From assembly GCA_000231825.2 (NCBI GenBank), contig JH720328.1, forward strand, positions 348,729 to 412,728: 64,000 nucleotides of DNA. Direction: 5' to 3'. Origin of the DNA: Tetrahymena elliotti 4EA (lineage: Eukaryota > Ciliophora > Oligohymenophorea > Hymenostomatida > Tetrahymenidae). The position numbers and the translations under genes are program-made. A model generated the notes under the pieces. The model did not search any database. It was not told where the DNA came from and saw only the letters and a list, made by a program, of their open reading frames with translations. Of the stretch, positions 1-11,730 are shown piece after piece; positions within the stretch are counted from its first letter, which is position 1; each line of letters starts with the position of its first letter.

Positions 1-3000
1 TAGATTACTTAAAATAGTATTTATCTGACTAACAGAAATTTATTTTTGGAGGCTTTTTGAGTGCAGAGTTGGGGTTGGAATTTCATTTTTAGATTTATCT
101 AAAAAATCTTAATGAGCTTTTTAAACAATTGGATTGAAATATTTATTACTAGGCTAAGAGCTATTTGAGTTGCTCAAACCTTGCATATTTCCATATTAAC
201 TACTAAACATTTTTATCTTAGGAGAAACTTATTCAAATTGTGTCTTTTGTGCATAAAAAGTGTTCTTAAATGAGTTAATTAACAAATTCTGATTTAATTA
301 TTCTGCTTAACCTTCTTTAGGATTTCTACAAAATGTTTAACTTAAATTAGAAATTTTTTAATTAATTGAAAATTTGTTCTTGATTCCTTCTTATTTATTA
401 TGGAAAAATTCAGATTAGCTTAAAGGATTTGATTCTTAACTAAGACGTCTGTAGTGTTCTTTTTCTCTGTCTGTCAATTATTCTACAATAGATCCTGCTT
501 AAGATAAGCTTATTTTTTATGAATTAGTATTTATTTTAGGAATCTAAAATTTATCATTTTTATAATGAATTATATCAGAAACTCTTCTTTGGCTATCAAT
601 TTCTTATTGAATCAAGCGGTTTTATTAATTCTTTTTTGAAGGCATACTGCTAGAATCTGGACTTATTGTATGATTACTTTATTTCGTTTAAGTTGATGAA
701 TCAGATAATCCATTTACATAATCTTTAAAGCCAAAAGTTTGAGGGCTAAATTAAGACATGGCATTCTAGGTTGAGGGAACTTCAAATTTTTAACCATTAT
801 TTAATGGAGAATTTACAACTATAGCCTGGGTTGAGGAATCATAAGATTATTATTTTTTACGGAAATAACTAAACAAGGTCTGCTACTGATCTTTTTTTAA
901 CTCATTCATACGAATCAAAAATTGATTTCCACTTTCCAAGCTATTTTTTATTAAAATTAAAAATTTATTCTCTTTATTTCAAATTTTTAGCTCAAATAAA
1001 CTTAAAATAGTTTTAAATTTTGTAGGTTTTGAAAATGGTTGTTTATATTTTTTCTGATTATTCATGAGTTAAATAAATAATTTTTGTCATAAAGAAAAAT
1101 AATTATTTTAATAGAACTCATAAACTAGATTTTTAAGTAAAATCTAAAAGAAATTTTAATATTGATTTGGATTGTTTCTTTTCAAATTTTCAAAGAAAAA
1201 ATATTTTAAAATGATAAAATTCTTTTAGATCTCTCAAAAAAAGATATTTAGCTGATATTAAAATAATTGATAAATGAATTTATCTAATTTAATAAACAAC
1301 CTAAACCTATTTGAGAAATCTTTAGGAAAATATTTATAAAAATAATGTTTTTGTTTGATCAAATATTAAAATTCAAACCAAAAACATAGAAATAGAATTT
1401 ATATTTACCTGCGATTTGTTTAAGACCCATCCAAAACATAGTCTTATTTATTTTTAAATTTTTTATAAGAACTAACTAGGTCTTTAGAATAAAGGTCTTA
1501 CTCTGGAATGTTATATTTCTCATAGAATTATTTTAAATACTCTTGTTGTAGAATGATGATTCCTTATGATTTTCTCACATTACCCATATATGATTTTTTG
1601 TTATTGTAAGAGCTAGATTATTAGAGAATCTGCATTGTATTTCTTTCTACTGGTTTAGTGTTATTCTTTTAAGTATTAGTATTATTTTCATAATTAGGTT
1701 AATATATTTCTTCAATCACAAGACTGTCAGTTTAACCTTTTCTTATTGGTTTTTGATAATCATTTTCTATTGTTGTAATTGGAGAATGCTATCCATTAGA
1801 TGAACTGTTTAGACTATTGTTGTTGTTGTTCATCTAATGGCTCTATTGCTATGATTAAGGATTCTATTATTAATTATTATGGCTCTATTAACTCTAAGAG
1901 AGGTTGGAAGAATGGGCTTTAAAGTTTAATCTTGGTGGCTTAATAAAACAATGCTCTTTCTCATCATAATCTTCAGCTAAATCGCAATTTCTAACTACTC
2001 TGATAATATTTGATTAAATTTCAAATATTTTAGCATGACTGTTGTGTGTATCACTTAATTTTTATATTTAATTTGACCTTTATTCTCTTTTAACTTGGAG
2101 CTAATTTAAGAATAGCTTATAAATCATATCATCATTGTAAAATTTTCTCAAAAATTCTTTTTTGTTAAAGCAATACAAGCTGCCACTATCAGAAGTGCAT
2201 ACAATAGTTGTTACTCTCTTGTATTCTCTATTTTTTTTCAAAATTAACTCTTCTTCACCAAAACACTAGCCTTTGCTCATAATTTTAAGTGTGATAAACT
2301 AATCAGATTTCATATGATCAGTTACTGGATTAAGTTTTTTTGATTTAGATTTGTTTTTATATAGCATTAATTCTCCTAAAATAACATCTTCTGATATTTA
2401 TAGCAGTTATTCACTAGCCTTTACAAGCTGTTATTTTTGAATTTAATTTTGAATATTGGATTTTTTATCAGAATATTACCCTGAGTTGTTTTAAACATTT
2501 AGCAATAAATTAAGTTGTTCTTCTTTTTTTTTACTATTTCCAATCGCTTTAGAATTATTACCACCAACTTATTTGGTCTGTTAAACATTTTATTAATTGA
2601 ATAAATTAGATTAATCGATGTTTGATTAGCAAATTTAATATTTGTATTCATCTTTTTTCAATATCTTTTCTGAAAACTCACCATTCTTTATAAAATAGAT
2701 TTCTTCAGGAGCTTCACCTTCAGAGTAAACAACATTATTGTGTCTAAATTCTTTTTCATAGCAAATGTCATAAAGTTATTTTACTTAATTGTAATTCAAT
2801 TAATTTAGTAATGACATGCTAGCAAATTTTTCTATAAACACAGAGTTCTAGCTGATCACTTTAATAATTCTTAAAAAATCATCTTTCATTATAACTGCAA
2901 ATTCAGAATCCATTGTTGTTTATACAGTTGCTTTCCTAGTTTCTCCTTCACTAACAAGAGCTAATTCTCCAAAACAATTTCCTGGAGCAAGTCTTACTTT

Positions 3001-3979
3001 TTCTACAATCTAAAATTCTCCCTGAATAGGTTAAGTATTATCTTGACTTTAATCTGTTTCATCTTTTTTGTTTTCTCTTTCTGAATTTAATTCCTCTAAT
3101 GTAGGTTTTACTAAAGAGTTATTAAAAAAAATAAATTTTTAATTTCCTAGAGACAAATTATTTATTAAAAATAGCATTTTATTAAAACCTGTTTTTTTTA
3201 TTGATTAATTGGTTATGAACAAAATAAATATTCTACTTTGCTCAAATTTATCAATTTTTATAGAGTTTTTTGTTTTAAATATGGTGTAATAGAATCTCAT
3301 TCATTTAAAAAGAATATAAAAACAGTTAAATTTACTCTCAACAAACTCTCTCTTCAAAACCTTTACTTCACCTGTCAAGATAATCCAAAATTCTTCACCA
3401 TGTTCTCCTTGTGTAAATAATGTCTATATATTAAATTAGTGATAAATCAAAAGTAATAAAATGGTGTAAGCTAATATTATTGTCATATACTTACTATAGG
3501 GGTTGTATAGAGTATATGAATCATTTTAATCTTCATTATTTCATTGCAGTTAATAAAGTTCTATGCAACACAAAAATTATTTTCATGTTTAATTGATAAT
3601 GATTATTTATTTTTACCTTGTTAGCCTCAAAGCTTCTTGGTATTAAATATTTACAAAGTTATTCGTGTATGCTGTTACCATTCTCACTTAAACGTACCTC
3701 CTTGAAAAACTTAATGTTTTCTGTGAGTTTGGCAAGAATCTTAACTTCCTTCTGTGTTCTATCTTCTGATTTTTTTTCTAAAATGATAAGCAAACAGCAT
3801 AGTTTTTATTCTTAAGTCGCGGCATCAAAGTTGTAGTCATTCTCCAAAAATTTATTGAGCATTTGTTATCCAACATTTCTTCTATCTTAATTCAGATAAT
3901 TTATTGAGTTCTTTTACTTTTTTTCATCGTCCTCCTTTTTTGTTTGTTTTCCTTTGTTTGTCTTTTAAAAGGTAGCCAT
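1..3979 (-). CDS. Protein with tandem cyclic-nucleotide-binding domains, 3' end outside window
   Basis: Read with the ciliate code, the gene starts at ATG 3979 (MATFQKTNKGKQ) and is still open at base 1. Exons are 3979-3617, 3423-3336, 3110-1409 and 940 to beyond 1; introns 3424-3616, 3111-3335 and 941-1408 all have GT...AG ends and join in frame. The first cNMP-binding fold is split over exons 1-3: LFTQGEHGEEFWIILTGEV, then GNCFGELALVSEGETRKAT, which keeps the phosphate-binding-cassette Glu and Arg. A second, more divergent fold follows (VVYSEGEAPEEIYFIKNGEF, later GQCFGEEELI). The rest is Ser/Asn/Gln-rich and probably disordered. At least 1030 residues are present and no kinase or channel domain is seen, so a cAMP/cGMP-responsive scaffold or regulator is likely. 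The function itself is inferred; the domain call is secure. Confidence 0.85.
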
Positions 3980-5092
3980 TTCTTCAATAATAAAGAAAAA
4001 TTCTACTTTGTTATTTAATCAAATTAATTTCTTTATTTAATTAATTAATAAACAAACAAACTAAAAAACCAAATACGATTTTTAAAAAAATACAAACAAA
4101 ATATCCACCAATAACACTATTTACTAAAAAAATTAAAGTGTGTTTATTCTTTTTAACAAGGTTAATTACTTATAATATAAATAATCTATCTTTAAAAAAA
4201 AAGCTTATTTATAATAAATCAGGCTACTGTTAGAGATTTTATTTTAATATCATTATTTTTAACAAGGCTAATTTCATAACATAAATAATCTCTATAAAAA
4301 AAGATTATTTATAATAAATCAGGGTACTGTTGGAGACTTTATTTTAATTAAAAAATTAAACAAACTAGAATGAAGTGTAAAAATAAAATATACAAGTGCT
4401 ATTTATTATTAATTATTTTTTTTCCATATTTCTATTTTGCTAATTGTAATGCTTGAATTATTTTATTATGATTTTTATCTAGAAAATTTCGTTTATTTTA
4501 ATATTTAATATATTTTAAAACCTTTTTTTTTTACAAATTTATGATTTCTACCATAATTCCTTAAGTATTCACTCCTTATAATTTGCTTTAATTTAAATGG
4601 AGAAATGGATAAAAACAAAAAAATAGGTAGTCCTTGTATTTCGTTTCATGGTTCGTTCATAGTGAGGAATTAAGGTAAATAATGTAACAAAACTTTGTTT
4701 GAAGGTTAAAATGGTTAGTTTACATCTTCTTTATTATGATTCAATTTTAAAGGATATCTTATATTATTAATTACTGGCTATAAATAAATAGAGATGATAA
4801 AAAAAGAATGAGCGAATTAGTTTGTTGTAAAATCAAAATTGTTAAGGAGAGTGAGCTAATTACTAACATAAATTAAAATATGGGAAATAAATATATAATA
4901 TATTATTATTATTAATTATTAATTAGATGGATAGGTAGTTAGTTTTATGTACAAAAATTTTATATCAATTAATTATAAATAATAAATTTCATGTTTTCAG
5001 GATAGTAGTCTATTTATAAATAATTATTATTCTTTAATATCTTCTGCTAGAACACAACAGATAGTGAACTGTTCATTTATTTAATTGATTCA
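3980..5092. other. Intergenic region with tandem stem-loop repeat
   Basis: AT-rich sequence between the start of the cNMP-binding gene and the end of the pseudokinase gene. No coding-like frame was found.  A tandem duplication with internal inverted repeats lies at 4151-4349 and is listed separately. Confidence 0.6.
4151..4349. repeat. Two-copy ~100 bp tandem repeat, each with a stem-loop
   Basis: Unit 1 (about 4151-4248) and unit 2 (about 4255-4349) share the same order of blocks: TTTTTAACAAGG, ATAAATAATC, TTATTTATAATAAATCAGG, TACTGTT and TTTATTTTAAT. In unit 2, ATAAATAATC (4281-4290) pairs perfectly with GATTATTTAT (4303-4312). In unit 1 the same arms (4177-4186 and 4203-4212) pair over the outer 8 bases. 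The repeat lies upstream of the cNMP-binding gene. Confidence 0.75.
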
Positions 5093-7739
5093 TCATTACT
5101 CAAAAAATATTGAAAAATCACTAGCACCTGTCTTTTTATATTCGTTTATTACTGCCATAATTATCTATTAATGTTAAATTCATTGTTTTATTATTTTCTA
5201 AAAACAATCAAATTAACTAATTTTACTTCTTTTGTAAGCCCAGGAGATAATTTTTCAATTTTACGAATAGCTCTTCTCATTGTTAAGAAAGCGCACTTTG
5301 GAGCAATACTATTACTTGCTTTTAGAGGTTGGTTCATTAAAGCTTGATTTTATTAATTGTGAGGTTCAGAGAAAGGGTTTGGAACAGAATTCTGTAATTA
5401 AACATTTTTCTTTTCCTAGTGATTGTGATGATTAACTTTATTTAAATCTATTGACTAGTTATCAATACTAAAGTCAGGGACTATACCTTAGTTTACTATT
5501 TTAAACGTTGTTTGAATTCTTCTGTGCATTGGATTTAGGTATGTATTATTGTTCAAAGAGTTATTCAAAGAACTATTATTTGAAGATCCTCCATTTTGAC
5601 TGTTATACATTTTACTATTGTAGCTTTATCTATTTATTTTAAATTTCAAGTTAATTCAATATTTTGTAAGAGTTTACTTAAAATATATAATATTTTGAGA
5701 AATCCAGATTTAATTTAAATTGCCTTTTATTTTTTGTAAATACTATTTCATGCTTTATTTATGGGGTCAAAAATTTATCCAAAAAACTCTTCTTTAGAGT
5801 TAGTTTAATGTTATATATATATAAATAACTAAGTTTTTAATCTCTAGTTTGCTTTTAGTAAAAAGTTAACTACTATTTGATTAATCTTAAAGTAATCATT
5901 AAATTTACTTCACTTTTAATACTAATGTGCTTCAACTAAAAATGTAAAAATTTTAAATTTTATTCCATTTATTCTTAATTATCTTTTTTTTATTTTAGAC
6001 ATTTAGTTTTGTCAAATTAAGTAAAAAAAATTGAGAGAAATAATAATATTTGAAATAAAATACTCAAACAATTCTAATAAGTATTAAGGTTTCTTTGCTC
6101 TTTATATGAAATTGCTTAATAACAAATCTCCAACTGATGCTCTTTCTTCAGGATTTTTCTCTAAACACATTGAAAGAAACTCTTAAAATTATCTATCATT
6201 TAAAAATATTTTTAAAAATGGAAATCACTACTAATTTTACGGTGAAAATGATTGATCTATTTATGGTTATTCCTATACTGTTAAAAATTATGCTTTTTTC
6301 GGTGGTAAATTAAAATTAGGAGGTTCCCCTTTGGCCATTTCTATAGCTGTAATTCCTATTGACCAAATATCACTCTTTTCATCAAAATACTAGTTTGTAA
6401 TGGTCTATTACAATAAAAAGTTTTTTACTACCTTAAATTTAAACAATCGAAATTAAATAATCAGGAATATTAATTTGTACCTCAGGAGCTAACCAACAAG
6501 AGTAATTTCTACATTGAGATAATATTTCTGTAAGTTTTTAGCTTGTAGAGAAATCACATAGCTTTACAATACCATCACTTTGAAGCATAATATTAGAACC
6601 TTTAAATTTTTTAATTAAAATTAGAATAAGGAGAGAGATAAATAATTTGGCATAATATTATTATCAATAAGTGCTATTTAAATTAATTTGTTTATTTAAT
6701 CTTTATATTGCGTTTTAAACACTTAAAATTGATATGAATATAAAAAAAATTCCTTCATTTATTAATTAACTAATTAATTAGTTACTTTTGATATTTTTAT
6801 GTAGTCTATTATTTTTATGTAAATACTTTAAACCCATAAGAGCTTATTTGATAATAATACAAATATTTTCTTCTGATAGAGGTCCTATGTTTTGCATCTT
6901 TTATATTTAATATTTGAAAAATTATTACTCCTAAGTTATGTTTTATGAATTTTAGAAATGATAATAAATGAATTACTAAATCATAAACAGAACCTTCAGT
7001 AAAATATTGAGATATTAAGTACAATTTCCCATCAGACACAAAATATTCATTTAAACCTGATACAAATTCATCCTAAACTCTATTTTCCTTACTTATTTCT
7101 TAAATAATTTGCTATAAATCTTCTACAGGCTATTTTTTTAAGGTTTTTTTAGAAAAATATTATATAATATCAAAATAATGCTTTCAGTAGAATTTTATAA
7201 ATTAAATAGAAATGAAAAAACTTACTATGACATTATATTCTTTTAAAGCAACTATTTCTGCATTTTACTTATTCATCCTGTAATTAATATAAAATATTGT
7301 ATTTGGTTATTTAAATGTCGCTTTTTCTAAAAATTTCTTTTAAATTGAGAGTATAAATCATAAAAAAAATGAATAAATAATATACGCTCTGTAAATCTAG
7401 CAATGCATATTCTAAGTTGTCTTTTTCTCCAAAATATCATATTTTTTCCTAATCTATTTTCATATTGTTTCTTATATATTGTTGGGCATTCTATTATAAA
7501 AATTACTTCGACTCCTAACATCAAATCGCTATTTCCTATTGTTTCAAAATCCACTTTTTTTGTTTATTTGTTTTTTTTGAGAGATTCTTTCTTTTAATTA
7601 ATCTTTCCCTAAGAAAATATATTGTTGGTTCCAAAAAAATCTATATAAAATTTAAATTGATAGTATGTAGTAATATTTTGAACAAATCCTCACTTTTTCT
7701 ACTAAAAACGATACTCTAACTCATCCAAAAGTATTCCAT
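5093..7739 (-). CDS. STE20-like protein kinase homologue, predicted pseudokinase
   Basis: Exons 7277-7226, 7129-6977, 6897-6786, 6599-6481, 6389-6241, 6192-6064, 5629-5227 and 5164-5093 join in frame through GT...AG introns and end at TGA 5093. Landmarks in order: KYDILEKK followed by a loop without the usual glycines, EIVALKEY (beta-3 Lys kept), alpha-C helix IIQEISKE, catalytic loop LHKNIK where HRD is expected, CDFS where DFG is expected, LAPE, then DIWSIGITAIEMAKGEPPN and EKNPEERAS, typical of STE20/MST kinases. The missing catalytic Asp and altered DFG suggest a non-catalytic scaffold. The C-terminal tail is Asn/Gln-rich and ends near KLSPGLTKE and NEYKKTGASDFSIFFEQ. The first exon or two (7281-7739) and the start at ATG 7739 are uncertain; one 53-nt intron is likely just before KKYDILE. 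Confidence 0.75.
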
Positions 7740-7939
7740 AATTTATATCAAGTGTTTAATATAGAAAGATAGATATATTTAGACGACATTTAAGTATTCA
7801 AATACATTGTATATAATCTCTTTAAAAAAATTAATCTTCAATATTTTTTGTTTAAAATAATTTCCATTTCTCTTAAAAAAATATTGAATTTCATTATTAA
7901 TTATTAACAAAAGAATTATTAAAAAATTTACTGTCTTCC

Positions 7940-7959
7940 AAAAAAAAAAATAAAAAAAA
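7940..7959 (-). terminator. Pol III T-run terminator of tRNA-Tyr
   Basis: On the minus strand the tRNA is followed after one base by a run of eight T, one A and eleven T, the usual RNA polymerase III stop signal. Confidence 0.8.
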
Positions 7960-7960
7960 T

Positions 7961-8043
7961 CCGAACTCCCGGGTTCGAACCGGGGACCACCGGATGACTA
8001 CAAACTTTACAGTCCGATGCTCTTCCAACTGAGCTAAGTTCGG
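7961..8043 (-). tRNA. tRNA-Tyr (GUA) with 11-nt intron
   Basis: The minus strand folds into a full cloverleaf. Acceptor arms CCGAACT and AGTTCGG pair over 7 bp, the D stem is GCTC/GAGC, the anticodon stem TCGGA/TCCGG and the T stem CCCGG/CCGGG with loop TTCGAAC. The anticodon loop reads CTGTAA before an 11-nt insertion, AGTTTGTAGTC (7996-8006), placed between positions 37 and 38, the canonical site for eukaryotic tRNA introns. GTA is the tyrosine anticodon, and tRNA-Tyr is among the tRNAs that commonly carry an intron in eukaryotes. Confidence 0.95.
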
Positions 8044-8405
8044 TTCGGTGAAATATTGATTTACAAATAAGCCCTTTTAGATGAAATAAGTAGGAAGTAT
8101 GATATTGGCCATAGATAGAGATAGAACTAAATTGATTAAGATTGTATTAAAAAGAAATTTGGATTTTAATACAAAATTTAATGAGATTCTATGTAATTAA
8201 TAAATGCTTGGATGAATTAATTTTGTTGGAGAGCAATATTAAACCAGCTATTAATTGAATAAATAATTAATAAATAAATATTTGTGAATAAAATTGGAAA
8301 GTCTATCTTATAATCATATTAAACTCAAATTAAGTACTTATTAAGTAATTATCAAATTAATAAAGCAGTTTAAACAAGATTTTAATAGTTCTTAAATAAT
8401 TCTAA
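8044..8405. other. Intergenic region
   Basis: AT-rich spacer between the divergent tRNA-Tyr and transporter genes. It probably holds the transporter promoter and 5' UTR, but no specific element could be identified. Confidence 0.5.
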
Positions 8406-10958
8406 ATGGGAGGAGTCAAGAATATAGACAAGAATGCAGATGTTAGCAGTTATTAGATTAATAAAAATTCACAAACAGCATTTGCGATTCTTAATAGTAT
8501 GATAGGAGGAACAATTCTTTTGTTGCCAATCTATTTTAATAATGTAGGATATCTCTCTTCATCAATGGTAATCTTTATTACAGGCATTATGTGCTATAAG
8601 GGAGCAGACATCTACATTCAACATCTTAAAAAAGATGAATTTGATTCTCAAGAAACAATCCACAGAATATTAGGTAATGAAAATTAGTATTTATTCTTTA
8701 AAAGATGAAAATTTAAGATATCTATTCACTTAATACAAGAAAAACTCAAAATAAAAAATTGCGAAACTTAATTTTGATAGATTTTAAGGAAAGTTAAGTA
8801 ACTAAAACTGCATATATTTTTTTATTCTATTTTTTTTTTAATTTATTAGTTATTTTTATCTATATATAATATCATTTCTTTAAATAGCAAACTACTTTCA
8901 TATATCTCCTCGAATAACTCCCAAATTAATCTACTCAAAATCAATCTTATTTTAAATTGAATAAGTAGCTAAAATTATCAGAATTATCAATTTTTTTTTC
9001 AATCAATACAACAATTTTCTTAACCTCTTTGAATTTAATTAAGATTACATTTATTATTTTCTTTTTAATGAGAAAGAAAAATATCTCCTCAAACCCCAAC
9101 TAAAATTTTTATAGAAAATAATCTATCAAAAAATTTAATTAGAAAGACGAATCCAAAGAAATAAGTTTAATTTATTTTTTAACATTTTCATGTGTCTCTC
9201 TATATTCATTAGTTTTATAAAAAAATAATCAAATATCTTTAACCATTTGATAAGTTTTCAATTTAATTAACTCTTTAGTGAATTTTTAAACCAAAAATGA
9301 ATTTAAACCAAAAATTAAATTGATTTATTTTAAAAACAAATCTTCCATTTCAAATAAATTTAATCATTTGATCAGTTTTTTTTTCATTTTTTGAGTCTTG
9401 AAAAGAATATTTTGCTTTTACCATATTGATTAGCATCCTTAAAAATAAAAGTTATCTTCTTTTAGCCTTAATTAGATGAAAGAGGATTTCAAAGAATAAC
9501 CAAATTCTAATCATAAAATATTTGATTTTAATATCATCAAATTATTTTTTAAATTAAATAAATTTTTACTATCATATTTTATTAAGAATGATTAAATAAT
9601 TTGAATTTTTTAAAAAAAAAGGGAAACGTTGGAGAGTATTTTTTGTGGTAATTTCAACAATTAATATGTTTTTTGGGTGTTTAGTTTACTATGATTTTTC
9701 GATTGACATGTTGTACAGCATAATAACTTTTGTAATGAAGAAGAGTGGTTGCTCAGAGGGAGATTAGTTTTAAAAATTATCAGAGATTTCTTACGATCGT
9801 TTTTCAGTTCAATACTTATCTATTGCTATGTTTCCTGTGTTTTTTGCAATTTGCTTTTTGAGAAACTTTAAATTTTTAGTAAAATTAGCTGAATTAGGAG
9901 TTTACTCTATTTACAGTTATGTGGTATTTATATTTTATAACTTTATTACTAATGTAACATCAGAGAGATTATAATAAAATACAGGCGATATTAAATTATT
10001 TACTTGGGATATCGGTACTCTAGGCTGTACTGCTTCTTCTGCTTTTTCTACTCATAATAGTGTTTGCCAAATTATGAAATGTAACAAAGACTAGTCAAAG
10101 AATAGATTTGTTATAAAAATGACCTATGTTGTTGGAGCTATTATCTATTTAGTTATAGGAATCATAGGAGCTTTAGGTGTCGTTGGAAGAACATCACAAA
10201 CTGGTTCCGATGCTTTAATTATTAGTGACTATTACTCTGTTGATGACTGGTAGCCTCTTGTTGTTTAGATATTATATTTTATTCATTTAGTTAGCATGAA
10301 CCCTATCTTTTTTGATATTTGTCGTAAAAGATTCTTTGATATAATATATGAAAAAAAAGGTGGTGAGGCACCTAAATGGGCTTTTATTGCTGTCAATATA
10401 TTCTACTGCTCAATTTGTACTTTAGTAAAATTATTACACATTACTCCTGATATTATTATTAATTTTAATGGTGCTTTTAGTTCCTTTTTTATAATCTATT
10501 TGATACCATCTCTTATACATCTGGCATGTTATCATGGTAAAAATAAACTTTTGAGAGCCATCAGAAGAAGTATTAGATCTGAAAGCGATTTTAAAGTTTA
10601 AGATATTTAAAATAAGCTTATTGTTAATCAGAGCGAATTTACTAACTAAAATGAAGAAGAAGATGATTAACAATAGATGCATAAAGATTTGGCTCTTTTC
10701 AAGGCAAACAGCCAAAATTCTTGCTAAAAGCAAAGTGTAATATTAGAAGATGATAATGAGAATCTATCAGATAGAAACAGCGTGTATTAAGTTAACAAAA
10801 ACTCTAGTATGAGAAAATCGTGTAATGAACATGAAGAAGAAATACAAAGTGTAAACAAGTACATAAGATACATTGTATACATTGTTATCATTTCAACAGG
10901 AATGTCCATTTTCTTCTATGGTATGTACTCTATTTTTGATAAAGCTATTAATTCATGA
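8406..10958 (+). CDS. Amino acid/auxin permease (AAAP) family transporter
   Basis: Exon 1 is 8406-8686 and exon 2 is 9587-10958, joined across a 900-bp intron (GTATTT...TTAAG) with the phase kept; the product is 550 residues. TM1 carries the family signature (ILNSMIGGTILLLPIYFNN), followed by helices SSMVIFITGIMCYKGADIYI, WRVFFVVISTINMFFGCLVY, the stretch from YLSIAMFPVFFAICF, a conserved ASSAFSTHNSV loop, and VVGAIIYLVIGIIGALGVVG. An acidic Gln/Asn/Ser-rich cytoplasmic loop lies between the penultimate and last helices (about residues 415-515), and a final helix (YIVYIVIISTGMSIFFYG) ends the protein. This fits PF01490-type permeases that move amino acids across the plasma or vacuolar membrane; the substrate cannot be told. 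The length matches the family. Confidence 0.85.
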
Positions 10959-11730
10959 CATTAAATTAATTAGAAACATTATCCTGGAATAAATAATGTA
11001 TATTGCAATAAATTAATCAAAAAACAAAAAAAATATGTTTAATTTATATGATAAACTATATTTCAAAAAATATATTAAATATTCAAATAATCAAAATCTC
11101 TTATTTTTTTTCTAAGAAATAACAAACTTCTCAAAGAACTTTTATGTTGTATTAGAGTTATTAGCATTTAAGATATTTAATTTAGGTTAAAATTCATTTT
11201 TTTTGCAATTAATTACTTTAGATTTACTTTTTAAAAATTCTAATTTTTATAGGTTTTTTGTAAAGATAATAACAAATAAATTATTACCTCAAAAGTATAT
11301 TGTAAATAAAATTAAAGAAACATTTTTTTTAGAAAAATCAACAAAAGATTTAAGAAATTATTTTAAAAGAAATAAATTTAATTTAAATTTAGAGTTTGTG
11401 AAAAATAAATAAAATAAGATAATTAAAAATAATTTTATATTTCATAGTAACATTACTTAGACATTTTTCTAAAAAGAAAATATTTATAAAAGTTTGTTGG
11501 AAGAATACATTTAAAAAAATCTTCTAAGACTAAGTAATTTATATTAGTTTTAATATATTATATAATATTAAAGACAGTCAATCTAGGTAGATATTTTTAA
11601 TCTGATGCATGAAATATGATAATAGAGATCTCTCACTCTTATTTTTAAAATAAATTCATTATTCAATTAATTTTGATAAAAAAAATTTCTTCTAGTTAAG
11701 CCATTTTTTTTATTAATTCTTAATGATAAA
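10959..11730. other. Intergenic region between convergent genes
   Basis: AT-rich spacer between the stop codons of the transporter and the coiled-coil gene. A 70-codon standard-code frame at 11203-11412 has no homologue I recognise and the low-complexity make-up of intergenic DNA here, so it was not called. Confidence 0.5.

Noticed and set aside
7327..7554. 75-codon minus-strand frame as a separate gene
   Set aside because: It runs through an intron and out of frame with the kinase exons KYDILEKK and EIVALKEY.
11203..11412. 69-codon plus-strand frame
   Set aside because: Lys/Asn/Phe-rich low-complexity product, typical of AT-rich spacer, with no homology or intron structure.
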